Below, in pieces: positions 12,838-13,686 of a stretch of DNA of 13,686 nt. How positions within the stretch are numbered: the stretch's first letter is position 1; every line of letters starts with the position of its first letter. Below the pieces are notes generated by a model. It saw nothing but the letters and a program-made list of their open reading frames with translations, was not told the DNA's origin and did no database searches. Origin of the DNA: CAZFAT01 sp964517075 (GTDB lineage: Bacteria; Acidobacteriota; Vicinamibacteria; Vicinamibacterales; SCN-69-37). The stretch covers positions 1 through 13,686 of the forward strand of contig CAZFAT010000042.1 of the NCBI GenBank assembly GCA_964517075.1, given 5' to 3'. The translations under genes and the position numbers were made by a program.

Positions 12838-13686
12838 CGCCTGACCGCCAGAGCAGCGCCGGCAGGACCAGCAGCGTCGCGCCCGCCAGCGCCACGACAC
12901 TGATCGCGGACACCACGCCAATCGATTGCAGCGGCGGGTACGACGACGTGATGAGCGTGGCGTATCCGAACAACGTGATGGCGGCAGCCACCAGAATGAC
13001 CGGCGCCAGTTCGGCCGCCGCTCGTGTGGCGTCGCCGTGCTCGTGGTAGCGATGCACGAGATGCACGCCATAGTCGACACCAATGCCGACGAACGTCACG
13101 ATCGCAAAGATGGCAAACAGGTCGAGGACCACGCCGGCAATCGCCAGCACGCCCGCCGTCCAGATCAGGCCGATGGCAGTCGGCAGCAGTGCGAGGACGG
13201 ACAGCCGGGCGTCCCTGAATGCCGCGACCACGAGCAGCACGACGAGCGCCGTGCCGATCCCCAGCCCCTTGACGAAGTCCGGCAGGAACCGGCCGGCCAG
13301 ATCCGCATTGACCAGCGGCAGACCGGTGAGTGTCTGGGCCGGATCCACCGCATCGACCACCGCCTGCACACGTGCGGCCTCGGCGGCGTTCTCCGGGAAC
13401 ACATACGTGGCCAGCCACCAGGTGTCGCCGTCGCGCACGGCGAATCGCCCGACGAGATCGCCTAGCCCGTGCGCGCCATAGTCGTCGTAGTCCAGGCGCT
13501 GGGCCGGGTCGATGAGCGTCGGCAGCCTGGCCAGGAACGGATCGAACGCGCCGGGGGTGAAGCCGGCGGCGTCTCGCTCGCGATCGAGCGACGCGCGAAT
13601 CTCCGCGACCGACAGGTTCGCGGCGCCGACGCGCGCCATCGTCTTTTCCTGGGCTGTCGACGACGGGAGCAGCCGCGTCGCCGGTT
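12830..13686 (-). CDS. MMPL/RND-family exporter, C-terminal part
   Basis: The last 284 residues are visible; the start lies beyond the right edge. The frame continues without a stop to the edge, so the ATG at 13639 is internal. A periplasmic stretch (ending NADLAGRFLPDFVKGLG) is followed by five to six close membrane helices. The second transport bundle carries FVGIGVDYGVHLVHRYHEHG, the family's conserved helix 4 segment, then ITLFGYATLITSSYPPLQSIGVVSAIS and a final helix ending LLWRSGDA. Exporters of this type in aryl polyene and xanthomonadin clusters are about 770-800 aa. It is the first visible gene of the minus-strand operon MMPL, GT2, acyltransferase, DUF457 protein, and probably moves a lipidic product out of the inner membrane. 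Confidence 0.9.
   Translation of the reverse strand, partial: PATRLLPSSTAQEKTMARVGAANLSVAEIRASLDRERDAAGFTPGAFDPFLARLPTLIDPAQRLDYDDYGAHGLGDLVGRFAVRDGDTWWLATYVFPENAAEAARVQAVVDAVDPAQTLTGLPLVNADLAGRFLPDFVKGLGIGTALVVLLVVAAFRDARLSVLALLPTAIGLIWTAGVLAIAGVVLDLFAIFAIVTFVGIGVDYGVHLVHRYHEHGDATRAAAELAPVILVAAAITLFGYATLITSSYPPLQSIGVVSAISVVALAGATLLVLPALLWRSGDA

Noticed and set aside
12838..13083. Longer glycosyltransferase start at 13083
   Set aside because: The extra residues are antisense-like Arg/Ser/Cys-rich sequence in another frame of the exporter gene; the GT2 fold begins directly after ATG 12837.
13637..13639. ATG at 13639 as the true start of the exporter
   Set aside because: The frame is open and protein-like to the window edge, and the remaining 269 residues would be only the C-terminal third of an MMPL protein.

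Overview
The window is a G+C-rich stretch of a Gram-negative bacterial chromosome. It encodes a lipoprotein, an outer-membrane-barrel candidate, an LpxL-type acyltransferase and an MMPL/RND exporter. Protein style and the short AGAAG-rich spacer between convergent genes suggest an Acidobacteriota-like soil bacterium, but this is an impression only: no marker gene is present. No rRNA, tRNA, CRISPR array, transposase or integrase was seen. No gene-free stretch exceeds about 190 bp.

Region 1 (1-2116, minus strand) is the start of a peptide-type ABC importer operon: a lipoprotein substrate-binding protein followed by a DppB-like permease cut by the window edge. Region 2 (2117-3311) holds a divergent promoter region with four TGCA tetranucleotides at exact 10-bp spacing. 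It also holds a gene for a degenerate histidine-kinase-like protein and a symmetric hairpin between two convergent genes. Region 3 (3312-6095, minus) has a small outer-membrane beta-barrel candidate and a 649-aa radical SAM enzyme. Its N-terminal Cys-rich module and extra C-terminal cysteines resemble the tetraether-lipid-synthase/MJ0619 group.

Region 4 (6182-13686) is the most interesting part. It carries an adenylate-forming ligase, a FabZ-like hotdog dehydratase, a chorismatase of the XanB2/Hyg5/FkbO family and a DUF2062-methyltransferase fusion. A tight minus-strand operon follows: MMPL exporter, GT2 glycosyltransferase, LpxL-like acyltransferase and DUF457-type membrane hydrolase. Chorismatase (3- or 4-hydroxybenzoate), aryl-activating ligase, dehydratase, acyltransferase, glycosyltransferase, methyltransferase and MMPL pump together are the accessory set of aryl polyene/xanthomonadin-type pigment clusters. 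No ketosynthase, ketoreductase or acyl carrier protein gene lies in the window; if the reading is right, they should lie beyond the right edge, upstream of the exporter gene.

Proposed working model (inference): chorismate is converted to hydroxybenzoate and loaded by the ligase on a carrier protein. It is then extended to a polyene using the dehydratase and unseen partners, methylated, joined to a lipid or sugar by the acyltransferase and glycosyltransferase, and exported by the MMPL protein. The radical SAM enzyme lies 86 bp downstream of the ligase on the same strand and may belong to the same lipid-modifying locus, but this is unproven.
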